This document shows positions 31,293-40,453 of a DNA stretch of 64,000 nt, piece by piece (the stretch's first letter is position 1; each line of letters starts with the position of its first letter). Source of the stretch: Mesorhizobium sp. WSM2240 (GTDB lineage Bacteria > Pseudomonadota > Alphaproteobacteria > Rhizobiales > Rhizobiaceae). The stretch lies in NCBI RefSeq assembly GCF_040438645.1, contig NZ_CP159256.1:1-64000 (forward strand). The letters run 5' to 3'. Below the pieces are notes generated by a model. That model was given only the letters and a program-made list of their open reading frames with translations. It was not told the DNA's origin and did no database searches. Position numbers and translations under genes: made by a program.

Positions 31293-33410
31293 GTGACAGC
31301 ACTCAGAATTTCCCGGCTGAAATCGCAACTATTCGCGATATGCGTGATCACGGCATTGTCATCCGCGTGGTTGGTGATAACGGGCAGCGCCTCCCTGGCG
31401 CAGACAGCCACACCTTCCGCAAACGAGAAAGTCCAGGAATTCATCGAGCTGCTTGATGATCCGGAGGTCCGTGCATGGCTGGAAAGCAGACCAGTGCCGC
31501 CGGCGGATACGGCAAGCGCGCCGGCCGCTTCCAAGATGGCAGCCTGGAACAGCATGATCCGCAACCATCTCGTGGCTCTGGGCAACGCGTTTCCACGCAT
31601 TCCGGGAGAGGCCGCAAACGCCGTCCGGATCGTGAAGGCGGAGATCAACAACCGCGGGTTCGCCACCATCCTTGTCATCTTCGCGGCCTTGCTGGCGCTT
31701 GGCTTCGGTGCGGAATGGCTATTCAGGCGGGCGACCGCAGAGCGCTCGCCTGAACGCAGCCGCGCCGCCAAGCTCCTTTCGGAGTTGACGCCACCTGTCG
31801 TGTTCTCCCTCGTCAGCGCAGGCGTTTTTCTGGCGTTCGAATGGCCCAGATTGTTGAACTTCGTCATCCTGACATATCTGGCTGCCTTCATCGTCGTACG
31901 GCTGGTGATGGCCGTCGGCAGGATTCTGCTTGCACCGGATGGCGGCACTCTTCCGGCGGAACAGGAGAAGTCGCTCAGGCTCATTTCGGCAAGCGATGCC
32001 GAAGCGAACTTCTGGTATCGGCGAGTGGCCGTCTTCACCGCCTACCTGATGGCCGGCTGGGCGACGGTCAGCCTCCTTCCGGCGTTGGGCTTTTCGCCTG
32101 ACGGAAGGCGCTTGGTCGCCTATCTCCTGGGGATCGGCCTTCTGATGCTCGCCATCGAAATGGTCTGGCATCGCCCCGGCAGCACGCCGGCGACCCAGCG
32201 CATCCGAACGAAGGAATGGCTCCTCACCATTTACCTGGTCATTCTCTGGGGGTTCTGGGTCGCTGGCCTCAACGGCGTCCTGTGGCTCGGTATCTATGCC
32301 CTGTTGCTGCCGAAGGCGTTGACCATCGCCGGTCAGGCCGCGCAAGCACTAACTGCGGGGCCGGAGAATGCAATCTCGGCGCCTACCGCCCGCACCGTAA
32401 TTGTTGTTCGTGGCGCGCGAGCACTGGTATTCGCGCTCGCTGCGTTTTGGCTGGTCACGGTATGGCGCGTAAGCCCATTCACACTGTTGGGGCATGACAG
32501 CGCCGCAAACCAGATCGTGCGCGGCGTACTGCAGGGCATCATAATTCTGCTTGTTGCCGATCTGCTCTGGCATCTTGCAAAGGCCTACATCAACCGGAAA
32601 CTCGAGATGGCTGCGCTCGACGACACCGTCAGCCCCGCTGAGGCGGCGCGCAGGAGTCGGCTACGGACATTACTTCCGATCTTCCGCAACATGTTTGCCG
32701 TTCTGGTTGCTACTGTAGCTGTTCTCATGGCGTTGTCGGGACTTGGAGTGCAAATCGGACCCTTGATCGCCGGCGCGGGCATATTCGGAGTCGCCATAGG
32801 GTTCGGTTCGCAAACGTTGGTCAAGGACGTGCTCAGCGGCGTCTTTTTCATGCTGGACGACGCATTCCGGGTTGGCGAATACATCCAGAGCGGCAGCTAC
32901 AAGGGAACCGTCGAATCCTTCAGCCTCCGCTCGGTGCGGCTCAGGCATCACCGGGGCCCGGTGTTCACGGTTCCTTTCGGCGCACTCGGCGCGGTGCAGA
33001 ATATGAGCCGCGACTGGGTGATCGATAAATTTAGGATCCGCGTCGCGTTCGACACCGATGTCAAGAAGGTCAAGAAGCTGTTGAAAGGGATCGGAGCGGA
33101 GATGCTCGCCGATCCGGAATTGGCGCCTCACATCATCGAAACGGTGAAGTTGAAAGGCGTGGAGCAGTTCGACGAGTTTGGCATGGAGTTGAGCTTCGCC
33201 GTGATGACGAAGCCCGGCCAGCAGTCCGTTGTCAGGCGGCGGGCCTACACCATGATCCAGCAGGCGTTCATGGAAAACGGCGTCGCGTTTGCTAAGCCGT
33301 CGGTCCAAGTGGGCGGAGACGAGAGGCAGGCGGCCGCCGCCGCCGCTGCTTCCGCCATTTCGCTCGCCCGCGAGAAAGCCGCAAGGACTTCAGGTGGAGA
33401 GGCAGCTTGA
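31293..33410 (+). CDS. Large MscS-family mechanosensitive channel
   Basis: This 705-residue protein starts at GTG 31293 after GGGGG. A signal/first hydrophobic segment, an N-terminal periplasmic helical region (about 40-110) and about ten membrane helices precede the conserved MscS domain (about 450-660). The pore-lining helix has IGPLIAGAGIFGVAIGFGSQTLVKDVLSGVF, followed by the beta-domain DAFRVGEYIQSGSYKGTVESFSLRSVRLR. It is of the size class of MscM/YbdG/YnaI-like channels protecting against hypo-osmotic shock. The Ala-rich C-terminus (ERQAAAAAAASA) is a coiled tail. Confidence 0.92.
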   Translation: MTALRISRLKSQLFAICVITALSSAWLVITGSASLAQTATPSANEKVQEFIELLDDPEVRAWLESRPVPPADTASAPAASKMAAWNSMIRNHLVALGNAFPRIPGEAANAVRIVKAEINNRGFATILVIFAALLALGFGAEWLFRRATAERSPERSRAAKLLSELTPPVVFSLVSAGVFLAFEWPRLLNFVILTYLAAFIVVRLVMAVGRILLAPDGGTLPAEQEKSLRLISASDAEANFWYRRVAVFTAYLMAGWATVSLLPALGFSPDGRRLVAYLLGIGLLMLAIEMVWHRPGSTPATQRIRTKEWLLTIYLVILWGFWVAGLNGVLWLGIYALLLPKALTIAGQAAQALTAGPENAISAPTARTVIVVRGARALVFALAAFWLVTVWRVSPFTLLGHDSAANQIVRGVLQGIIILLVADLLWHLAKAYINRKLEMAALDDTVSPAEAARRSRLRTLLPIFRNMFAVLVATVAVLMALSGLGVQIGPLIAGAGIFGVAIGFGSQTLVKDVLSGVFFMLDDAFRVGEYIQSGSYKGTVESFSLRSVRLRHHRGPVFTVPFGALGAVQNMSRDWVIDKFRIRVAFDTDVKKVKKLLKGIGAEMLADPELAPHIIETVKLKGVEQFDEFGMELSFAVMTKPGQQSVVRRRAYTMIQQAFMENGVAFAKPSVQVGGDERQAAAAAAASAISLAREKAARTSGGEAA

Positions 33411-33498
33411 GCCGCGCCTGACGTTTGACATTAAACGCGGAGCGCGGTGGCTTTTCTGCCCGATTGGGAGTTGGGGGCGCACAACGGAGGAGACGAAC

Positions 33499-33792
33499 GT
33501 GGAACTTCGGAAGACCGTTGACTCAGTCCTCGCAACCATGGCGCTCACCGGTTGTGCTGCGACCGAACAGGAGCAACGTGCAGGCACAGGAGCATTGCTG
33601 GAGGCCGTCAGGCTATTGGTTGCAACACGAAGAGCACGCTCGTAGGTGCTGCTGGCGGTGCGCTTCTCGGCGCGGCTGTAGGAACGGCGACGACGCCGCA
33701 GCGTCGAGGCGAGCAGCCCTGTCGCTACCGGGCGGCAGATGGCAGGATTTGCACTGCCCTTGTGATGAGCGCTTCTACAGCGGGAACTATTG
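33499..33792 (+). pseudogene. Glycine-zipper lipoprotein remnant, frameshifted
   Basis: GTG 33499 follows GGAGGAG and opens VELRKTVDSVLATMALTGCAATEQEQR, a lipobox signal. After one or more frameshifts around 33570-33650 another frame gives TLVGAAGGALLGAAVGTATT, a glycine zipper, then PCRYRAADGRI. Small outer-membrane lipoproteins of Rhizobiales have this build. The frames cannot be joined without indels. Confidence 0.7.
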
Positions 33793-33849
33793 ATCACGAC
33801 GTTCCCGGCGAAGTTGCCGCTTCGTTGGGCTCCTCGACCGAAGTCGACG

Positions 33850-34215
33850 GGGAAGCGCCCGCTCGCTCGGACGGGAAGGTGGAGCCCGACGCCGCCAAGG
33901 TGCTTGCCACCCTGTCGGACTATCTCGGCCAGCTTGGGAGCTTCAGCGTTGACTATGCCGTGGATATCGACGTCGTCACCTTTGGCTCGCTGAAGCTGCA
34001 GTTCAGCGGTTTCGGCGAGCTGATGGTTCAACGTCCCGACCAGCTCTACGCCACACGCAAAGGCGGTCTCCGATGCCGAAATTTTCCTCAATGGGAAATC
34101 GCTGACGATCTTCGGCAAGAACCTCAAAGGCTTCATACCGTTTCCCGCGGACTCGATCGACACCGCGATCGACGAGATCCGCAATAACACGGATTTCGCT
34201 GGGGTGGGATCCCCT
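33850..34215 (+). pseudogene. Second DUF2092 gene, frameshifted and truncated
   Basis: VEPDAAKVLATLSDYLGQLG, then FSVDYAVDIDVVTFGSLKLQF and VQRPDQLYATRKGG run in one frame to about 34064. One base shift later, SDAEIFLNGKSLTIFGKNLK and DSIDTAIDEIRNNTDFAGVG continue the same domain until about 34215, where homology stops. It is clearly paralogous to the intact gene at 24752-25525 (compare EPDAAKVLGAMSEYLGSLERFSVDYAVETEV). No signal peptide remains; the 5' end abuts the glycine-zipper remnant. Confidence 0.82.
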
Positions 34216-34400
34216 AGACTGCGCCTGCCAAGCTCCGCGATCGCGGCCAACACGAGCTTCCTTGGGCCCATCGGCAGCCCCAGCGTCTTGAGGTCCGCAT
34301 CCGAGAGATGCGGGAGCACTTTGGGCGTGATCTCGTTCCTGGCGAAGGTCTTGCTATATTTGCCCAGCCCAAGGCTCGAGCGCCACCCGGCAATGTCCAC
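34212..34400 (-). pseudogene. SAM-domain fragment of a guanylate/adenylate cyclase-type protein
   Basis: From ATG 34400 the minus strand encodes MDIAGWRSSLGLGKYSKTFA, then RNEITPKVLPHLSDADLKTLGLPMGPRKLVLAAIAELG. This is the sterile-alpha-motif opening of rhizobial class III cyclases (typically MDIAxWLRxLGLxxYxxxFxxNxI). At about 34212 the homology stops exactly where the opposite-strand DUF2092 remnant also stops. No cyclase domain is left. Confidence 0.72.
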
Positions 34401-35123
34401 GACACTCTCCGTGTAGTCCGAGGCAGATTAGCACCGAGCGGGCGCGGGGCGAAGCCCGGATGTGTTATCCGACGGCATCAATGTCATGCAGGCTAGCAAG
34501 CTGAGGAGTGAGATTGGATTCCGCTCGGGACGGAACCCTGCCGCCTCATTGGTGCGGAGAATGAAAGCATTCTACACCGATTGAACCGGGAGGCGGCCTG
34601 AGAGGATTGCGCTGACACAGGTCAAAAGTCAGGTTGCTCAACCCTGGGAATGTCGCGAATAGCTCGGTTCGAGCCCTTTGCGACACCGCTCGCGAAGGTC
34701 TGGAACGGGTCAGATGTGCTGGTTGGGAAATCATTTCCTACTACGGCTGCGCGGCCCTGCGTGTGAATGTCGAGATTGCGCCCCATGTCAGCCGTAGAGA
34801 CCAGCCTTGCCACTTCCTGGAAACAGACATTGCCGACACGCCGCTGGAGGTCGCGGTTGCTCTTTCCCGACATTCAGGGTCGTTCTTCGGAGCGGACATC
34901 CCTTTCGGACGGGTGGTGCGGTTCCCCAGCGGTCGACGCCTCCCTGACCTGAATTAGGTTTAGGTGGAGTTGGCGCGCCGAGTCACCGGTTGGCTGACAG
35001 AGGTCTGTCGCTGGCCCGCGCGCGCAATTTGCGATGAAAAAGGAACGTTTTGAACTCACCAGCGTAACTTGTTGATTCTGGCGATGAACGGCGCCGGCAA
35101 CTCGAAAATGGGCAGAGGCTGAC
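34401..35123. other. Gene-free region containing dispersed repeat copy C
   Basis: Apart from the repeat at 34709-34860 I see no gene or clear terminator in these 723 bases. Confidence 0.5.
34709..34860 (+). repeat. Dispersed degenerate repeat, copy C
   Basis: About 150 bases nearly match 21918-22070, including CATTTCCTACTACGGCTGCG and GCGTGTGAATGTCG. The last 45 bases (34816-34860) also match the shorter copies at 14492-14534 and 41007-41050. Differences are scattered and break any frame. Confidence 0.75.
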
Positions 35124-36284
35124 TTGGTGCTGGACGACGTCGCGCGCGAGAACACCGGCCGCTTCACGGCGCTGGCCATAGCGGTGGTCCCGCTTTTCTT
35201 CGTCATCAGCGGAATTGTCATCCGCTACGCCGCATTCACCGAGGTCTGGCCGGACCATAGCCTGCAGCCTTACATTCAATCGCTCTGCAGGTGGGATTGC
35301 TCCTGGTATGTGGGCATTTCCGAGAAAGGCTACGAAGGCTTTCCGATCCCCGGCGAGAGCAATGTCGGGCGTTGGGGCTTTTTCCCGCTCTATCCGATGC
35401 TGATTGCGGGGCTCAGGGCTGTTTTCCCGTTTCCCACCGCCATCGTCGCAATCGCCACGTCCATCGCACTGAGCTACGCCTCTTGCCTAGTATCGTGGCA
35501 GTTGCTCGACAGGAACATGCGCGCCTACATACTTTATTGCGCCTTCCTGCTCAGCGGTCCGTTCTCCTTCTATTTCACCACTTTCCTCTCGGAGCCTCTA
35601 TTTGTGCTCCTGACGTCATGCGTCTTTCTGGCGCTAAAACGCTCCCGCTACCTGGCGGCAGGCGTTTTTTCCGCGCTGTTGTCGGCCACGCGTCTCGTTG
35701 GGGTCTTCGTCGTGTTCGCAACAGTGATCCGGATGTGCCAGGAGCATCGCGGGCATGGCGGATCGGTCCTGTCCTTCCCGCGCCTTGTACTTTCGCGGCC
35801 GGATCTCATCGTCGCTATCCTCATCTCGCCCGCCGGCCTCTTTGCCTACATGCTGTACCTCCATCTCACCGTCGGGGACGGCTTCGCCTTCGTCCATGTG
35901 CAGCGTGCCTTCGGGAGGGTGACGGGCAATCCGCTCCAGTTCCTGTGGGACGCGTTCTCGGCCACGCCGGCGACAGGGTGGCTGCCAACCTCGCCGCAGT
36001 GGAGCGCGTTCGCCTGCGTCGCCGGCCTGGCGCTCTCGGCGGTGCTGGCGTTTCGCAGGCAGTATGGCGCGGCCCTTTTCTGCACGCTGGGCATCGTGCT
36101 GCCGCTGCTGACGAACCTGGCGTCGATGGTGAGGTATGTCGTGGGGCTGGCGCCGCTGGTCCTGTTGGCCATGACCCTTCTGGCGGCATCCAGGCCGATC
36201 TTCTACGCGGCCTTGGTCCTGCTGCCCGCCACCTGCTATTTCACCATGATCGCTTGGATGAGAGGCTACCTTGCCTTGGTCTAG
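35124..36284 (+). CDS. Multi-spanning membrane protein, PIG-V-like mannosyltransferase family
   Basis: This 386-residue protein has about eight to ten membrane helices. The first loop has the GT-C signature WDCSWYVGISEKGYEGFP, followed by GRWGFFPLYPMLIAG, matching the WDxxWYxxIAxxGY and FFPLYP motifs of bacterial PIG-V-like glycosyltransferases. These use lipid-linked sugars and act on the periplasmic side. The start is TTG 35124 (or GTG 35127) after AGAGG. The next gene overlaps its end and is broken by an IS110 fragment. Confidence 0.8.
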   Translation: MVLDDVARENTGRFTALAIAVVPLFFVISGIVIRYAAFTEVWPDHSLQPYIQSLCRWDCSWYVGISEKGYEGFPIPGESNVGRWGFFPLYPMLIAGLRAVFPFPTAIVAIATSIALSYASCLVSWQLLDRNMRAYILYCAFLLSGPFSFYFTTFLSEPLFVLLTSCVFLALKRSRYLAAGVFSALLSATRLVGVFVVFATVIRMCQEHRGHGGSVLSFPRLVLSRPDLIVAILISPAGLFAYMLYLHLTVGDGFAFVHVQRAFGRVTGNPLQFLWDAFSATPATGWLPTSPQWSAFACVAGLALSAVLAFRRQYGAALFCTLGIVLPLLTNLASMVRYVVGLAPLVLLAMTLLAASRPIFYAALVLLPATCYFTMIAWMRGYLALV

Positions 36285-36842
36285 CTTTCCGATGCCGCCG
36301 CAGCGCGCGGTTTTTCTCGGCTTCTATGCGCTGGCGGCGCTGCTGGCCGGCACCGAGGTCGTCATCCTCGGGCTTGCTCTCAATCCGCGGGTCCATCCGG
36401 ATTACCGCGCCTTTTATATCGACGAGACGACCACGTGCCTCAATCGCGACCGCATAGGCAGCTACAGCCTTGGCGAAACGATTTCATTCCTGCATCTGGG
36501 AAAACAGAGGGACAGGATGAAGCGCGCTGACGGCATGAAGGTGTGCGGCTGGACCGGGGCCGACCGGAGACGGCACGCATTCCCTGGGCGAGACCTCGCG
36601 GCTCCGCGTGAAAATCCCGGCAGTCGCCGGCGACCTGGCCGCCACGCTGGAAATGACCCCAATGGTTCGCCCGCCGCAGATTACTCAGAGGGTGCTCATA
36701 TCAGTGAACGGCGCTCGCGTGCATGAGTGCGTGCTTTTCGGCGACGCGCCTCAAAAAGTCTCCTTCGTGATCCCGCAAGCGGTTCTCGCCGGCGAGGATG
36801 CACTCGACATGGCCTTCGACTATCCCGACTCGATTTCGCAAA
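36271..36842 (+). pseudogene. Membrane-anchored beta-domain protein, frameshifted and truncated
   Basis: The gene overlaps the PIG-V-like stop. It begins MPWSSFPMPPQRAVFLGFYA (one membrane helix) and DYRAFYIDETTTCLNRDRIGSYSLGETISF. Around 36555-36575 the frame changes; the second frame gives GDGTHSLGETSRLRVKIPAV, then NGARVHECVLFGDAPQKVSF and LDMAFDYPDSISQT. That is the carbohydrate-associated beta-sandwich type often linked to GT-C enzymes. It stops at about 36840, where IS110 sequence starts. Confidence 0.65.
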
Positions 36843-37420
36843 CGAGGCGTGCAGCTCGTCGCATTATTGGGCTCGCGAGCTTATCGCACGTGGCCATGAT
36901 GTGCGGCTGCTGCCGGCACAGTATGTGAAGCCCTATCTGAAGCGGCTGAAGAATGATGCTGTAGACGCAGAGGCGATCTGCGAGGCCGTGACCCGACCGA
37001 CCATGCGCTTCGTGCCGGTGAAGTCGCCCGAGCAGCAAAGCGTGATGATGCTGCACCGGGTCCGGTTGATGCTCAACCGCCAGCGCACTCAGGCATCGAA
37101 CGCGTTGCGGTCCCACCTTTCCGAGTTCGGGGTCGTGGCGCCGATCGGCCGTAATGGAATTGAGCAACTGCTCGTGGTCATCAATGACGAGAACGACGCC
37201 AGGATACCCGCTGACGCACGGCTATGCCTGCGCATGCTCGCGGCGCAGCTCAAGGTCGTGAAGGAGCAAATTCTCGAGAACGATCGCCGGGTCCGGGCGA
37301 GTGCGCGAGAGACTGATCTTGGCCGGAGGTTGATGGAGGCGTCGGCCCGCTGCTGGCGAGTGCATTCGTGGCTACGGTCGCCGATGCGCATGCGTTCAAG
37401 TCGGGGAGCTGTCTGTCGCG
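36840..37420 (+). mobile_element. IS110-family transposase fragment
   Basis: EACSSSHYWARELIARGHDV, then LLPAQYVKPYLKRLKNDAVDAEAICEA and RTQASNALRSHLSEFG are typical of the DEDD-type IS110 transposase, from just after its first acidic motif. Near 37338 a frame change leads to GGVGPLLASAFVATVADAHA, the start of the Transposase_20 domain, which then ends. Both termini of the element are missing. A single ORF running from 36727 to 38685 joins this fragment to the MFS gene by chance. Confidence 0.85.
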
Positions 37421-37515
37421 GAGGGCTGGCCGGCAAGCCGCCGGCGACCTGTCACTGCTGCCGCGCAGCGAAGCGTGTTAGGAACCATTCAAAACATCAT
37501 GACGAGGATTGCGCC

Positions 37516-38685
37516 TTGCCCACCGTTCCTGCCCGCATCCTGCCGACGATCGTCATCTCGCAGTTCGCCGCGACATCGCTGTGGTTCGCCGGCAATGCGG
37601 TGATGCCCGACCTGCAGCGCAGCGCCGGCCTGCCGGCGTCCGCCGTCGGCGACATCACGATCGCCGTGCAGCTCGGCTTCATCGCCGGCACGCTGGTCTT
37701 CGCCTGGCTGGCGATCGCCGACCGCTACTCGCCGCGCATCATCTTCTTCCTTTCCACGCTCGCCGGCTCGGCGGCCAATGCCGCAACGCTGGCGGGCGGC
37801 GGCGAGTTGCTGCCCCTGCTGGCAGCGCGGTTCGCAACCGGCTTCTTTCTCGCCGGCATGTATCCCGTCGGCATGAAGATCGCGTCGGGCTGGTACGACC
37901 GCGACCTCGGGCTCGCGCTCGGCTGGCTGGTCGGGGCGCTGGTGCTCGGAACGGCACTTCCCCATCTCATCCGCGGCATGGGCGGCGATCTGCCCTGGCA
38001 GGGCGTGATCCTGTCGGTCTCAGCGGTATCGATCGCCGGCGGTCTGGCGATGCTCTTTCTCGTGCCGGACGGGCCGCATCTCAGAGCGGGCGCGAAATTC
38101 GACCCGGCCGCATTCGCGACGATCTTCCGCTCGGCCGAATTCCGGGCGTCGGCCTTCGGCTATTTCGGCCATATGTGGGAGCTCTACGCGTTCTACGCGT
38201 TCCTGCCGGTGCTGCTGGCGGCGCGCCTCGGCAGCGACGGCGCGACGGTTTCGATGTGGAGCTTCGCGGCGATCGCCACCGGCTTTCTCGGCTGCATGGC
38301 CGGCGGCTACCTTTCGCGGGGGATCGGCAGCGCACGCGTTGCCTATATGCAGTTGTCGGCGTCCGGCCTGTGCTGCCTCGTCTCGCCGCTGGTGTTCCTG
38401 GCGCCCTTGCCGGTGTTCCTCGCCTTCCTGTTGTTCTGGGGCGTGGTCGTTGCCGGCGACTCGCCGCAATTCTCCACGCTCAACGCCCGTTTCGCCCCGC
38501 CGAGGCTCGTCGGCTCGGCGCTGACGATCGCCAATTGCATCGGCTTCTCGATCACGATCGTGTCGATCGCGCTGCTTGCCTGGCTGATCGAAACCGCCGG
38601 ACCGCAGTATGTTTTCCTGCTGCTGGTGCCCGGGCCGGTGCTCGGGTTGGCGGCGTTGAGACGGCTGGCCGCGAAGCCGGCGTAA
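37516..38685 (+). CDS. MFS transporter
   Basis: This 389-residue protein has about twelve transmembrane helices. The N-terminus (VPARILPTIVISQFAATSLWFAGNAVMPDLQ) and the motif-A-like loop FAWLAIADRYSPRIIFFLST mark a major facilitator of the cyanate/nitrate-like (CynX) grouping; the substrate is unknown. The likely start is TTG 37516 (LPTVPAR). The frame is open upstream into IS110 debris, so the original promoter and leader may have been replaced. Confidence 0.87.
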   Translation: MPTVPARILPTIVISQFAATSLWFAGNAVMPDLQRSAGLPASAVGDITIAVQLGFIAGTLVFAWLAIADRYSPRIIFFLSTLAGSAANAATLAGGGELLPLLAARFATGFFLAGMYPVGMKIASGWYDRDLGLALGWLVGALVLGTALPHLIRGMGGDLPWQGVILSVSAVSIAGGLAMLFLVPDGPHLRAGAKFDPAAFATIFRSAEFRASAFGYFGHMWELYAFYAFLPVLLAARLGSDGATVSMWSFAAIATGFLGCMAGGYLSRGIGSARVAYMQLSASGLCCLVSPLVFLAPLPVFLAFLLFWGVVVAGDSPQFSTLNARFAPPRLVGSALTIANCIGFSITIVSIALLAWLIETAGPQYVFLLLVPGPVLGLAALRRLAAKPA

Positions 38686-38947
38686 GGAACGAACGCGGCG
38701 GCATTGTGCCACCGCGGCGGGGGATGGTGAAGAGGCGGGCGCCGAGACTGAAGGACGACATGACCGAGTAGAGTTCGTCGCCTGCGGCCGCGGAGTCAGC
38801 CTGCCAGCGAACTAGCAGTCTCTGACCTTCATCCTATCTCCACTGCCGGCGAGCCGCGAAGGTCTGCTGAGAGGTCGTCAGCCGAACGGCGGCTTACTCA
38901 GGTTTTCGGCCAGAACCGGACGCGCAACAAACGGCCCCTTCCTGGCG

Positions 38948-39433
38948 TTACCCGGCGACACCATCCTGACTGTCAGATCTCGAAAGGAGGTTCAATTCGG
39001 AGCGCAGATGATCCGGGTCGGACAGCGCCGTTTCGATCGCCGCATGGAGATGGCGCCAGATCGGCACCGCCTCGGCCAGAACCGCCGAGCCGGCCGGCGT
39101 CAGCCGCAGCAGTCGGGCTCGCCTGTCCGTCGGATCGGGCGCCGTCTCGACGACGCCACTACGCTCCAGCGGCTTGAGATTGGCAGTCAAGGTCGTCCTG
39201 TCCATCGCCAGCAGCGCCGCCACGCTGCCGAGGTTCGGTGGTTTCGGTCGATTGAGCGACATGAGGAGAGAGAACTGCCCGCTGGTTATGCCGGCGGGCT
39301 TTAATGCGACATCGAAACGACGTGCCAGCGCACGCGCTGCCCTCTGCGTATGCAGGCACAGGCAGGTGTCACGTACCAGGAGGGTGGTTTCGAAGGCAAG
39401 GTTGGCAGGAGCGTGCATCTGAAAGGTTGACAT
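38948..39433 (-). CDS. MarR-family regulator
   Basis: This 161-residue protein starts at Met 39433 (MSTFQMHAPANLAF). The winged helix reads GITSGQFSLLMSLNR, then LGSVAALLAMDRTTLTANLKPLERSGVVETAPDPTDRRARLLRLT, a textbook MarR DNA-binding region with the DxRxR wing. It is divergent from a VOC-domain gene at 39718, and a 12-base perfect palindrome lies 16 bases upstream of its start. It likely represses itself and that gene; the ligand is unknown. Confidence 0.9.
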   Translation of the reverse strand: MSTFQMHAPANLAFETTLLVRDTCLCLHTQRAARALARRFDVALKPAGITSGQFSLLMSLNRPKPPNLGSVAALLAMDRTTLTANLKPLERSGVVETAPDPTDRRARLLRLTPAGSAVLAEAVPIWRHLHAAIETALSDPDHLRSELNLLSRSDSQDGVAG

Positions 39434-39444
39434 ACATGAACTTC

Positions 39445-39464
39445 TTACGTTGATATCAACATAA
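39445..39464. promoter_or_regulatory. MarR operator candidate
   Basis: GTTGATATCAAC (39449-39460) is perfect and is flanked by TTAC/ATAA, giving a 20-base nearly symmetric site. Size and symmetry match MarR operators, and it sits between the MarR gene and its divergent neighbour. Confidence 0.7.
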
Positions 39465-39717
39465 ATGAGGGAAGGCAATCGACGGCTGCTTCCCAAGGAT
39501 CTAACGCAGGAGGAAGCGGACCATGCCCGCGGTGCAGCCATTCCTCATTCCAGGGCGGCCATGCCGAAGGGCGATGAACTTCCATGTCTCGCTGTTCGAC
39601 GACGGCGAGGTTGTCGATGTCACGTGCTGGCAGAAGGGCGCGTGCAGGCGGAGTGCAGTCCTGGCAGCTCAATCACCCGTGACGCGCGCCGAAGCACCCA
39701 TCAAAAGGGAGACGACC

Positions 39718-40164
39718 ATGAAGATCGTGACCAGCCTGAGTTTCCAGGGCCAGTGCCGCGAGGCATTCGAGTTCTACGCCAAGGTCCTGGGCGGAAAGAT
39801 CACCGCCGCCATGCCCTATGGCGATGCGCCCCCCGGCATGCCGATCACCGATGAGAAGTACAAGACCTGGCTGATGCACTGCTGGCTCGAGGTCGGCGAC
39901 CAGGCGCTGATGGGCGCCGACATGGACGCGGGATGGGCGCCCAATATCGGCAAGCCCAAGAACGGCTTCGACGTTACCCTCCATACCGAGGACAAGGCCG
40001 AAGGCCAACGCTGGTTCGATCGACTGTCCGACGGCGGCAAGGCTGTCATGCCGTTCAGCGAGACCTTCTGGTCGCCCGGCTTCGGCTCTCTGATCGACAG
40101 GTTCGGCGTCCCGTGGATGGTCAACGTCATTCCATCGGCTGACTGGAGGCCGTCGCAGGGCTGA
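39718..40164 (+). CDS. VOC-superfamily (PhnB-like) protein
   Basis: This 148-residue protein starts at ATG 39718 with GGGAGACG upstream. MKIVTSLSFQGQCREAFEFY, then AKVLGGKITAAMPYGDAP and the C-terminal FGSLIDRFGVPWMVN are characteristic of PhnB/3-demethylubiquinone-methyltransferase-like VOC proteins (no methyltransferase motif). The reaction is unknown. It is controlled in all likelihood by the divergent MarR gene. A second relative lies at 45177. Confidence 0.85.
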   Translation: MKIVTSLSFQGQCREAFEFYAKVLGGKITAAMPYGDAPPGMPITDEKYKTWLMHCWLEVGDQALMGADMDAGWAPNIGKPKNGFDVTLHTEDKAEGQRWFDRLSDGGKAVMPFSETFWSPGFGSLIDRFGVPWMVNVIPSADWRPSQG

Positions 40165-40453
40165 TTCCCGCCCAAGCCGATATAAGAATGCAACCGGATG
40201 TCTGGGCGCCGGCGGCGCGGCACGTCCTTTGGGCGCTACGAGGTCGTCAACGGAACGGCTGCTTTTGGCAACTTCGTTCCCAACAACGTCGGGCGGGTTT
40301 CGGCCCCAAGTTGGTGCAATCGAAAAATAGGCTTGCGGAAGTCCCGCGCGAACGAACAGACGGCGTCACGGGAGTGAAAACTGACCTCCGTGATTCCGCG
40401 TTGCACTATTTTTGTTTACAGTAGCGGGGTAAACCCGCTCTGGAGATATGCAG

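Noticed and set aside
35291..36457. 388-codon frame overlapping the PIG-V-like gene
   Set aside because: Arg/Ala-rich shadow in another frame; no membrane pattern or family match.
36727..38685. One 652-codon open frame joining transposase-like and MFS sequence
   Set aside because: The first 200 residues are IS110 debris and frameshifted sequence; the transporter part is complete by itself. The fusion is accidental.
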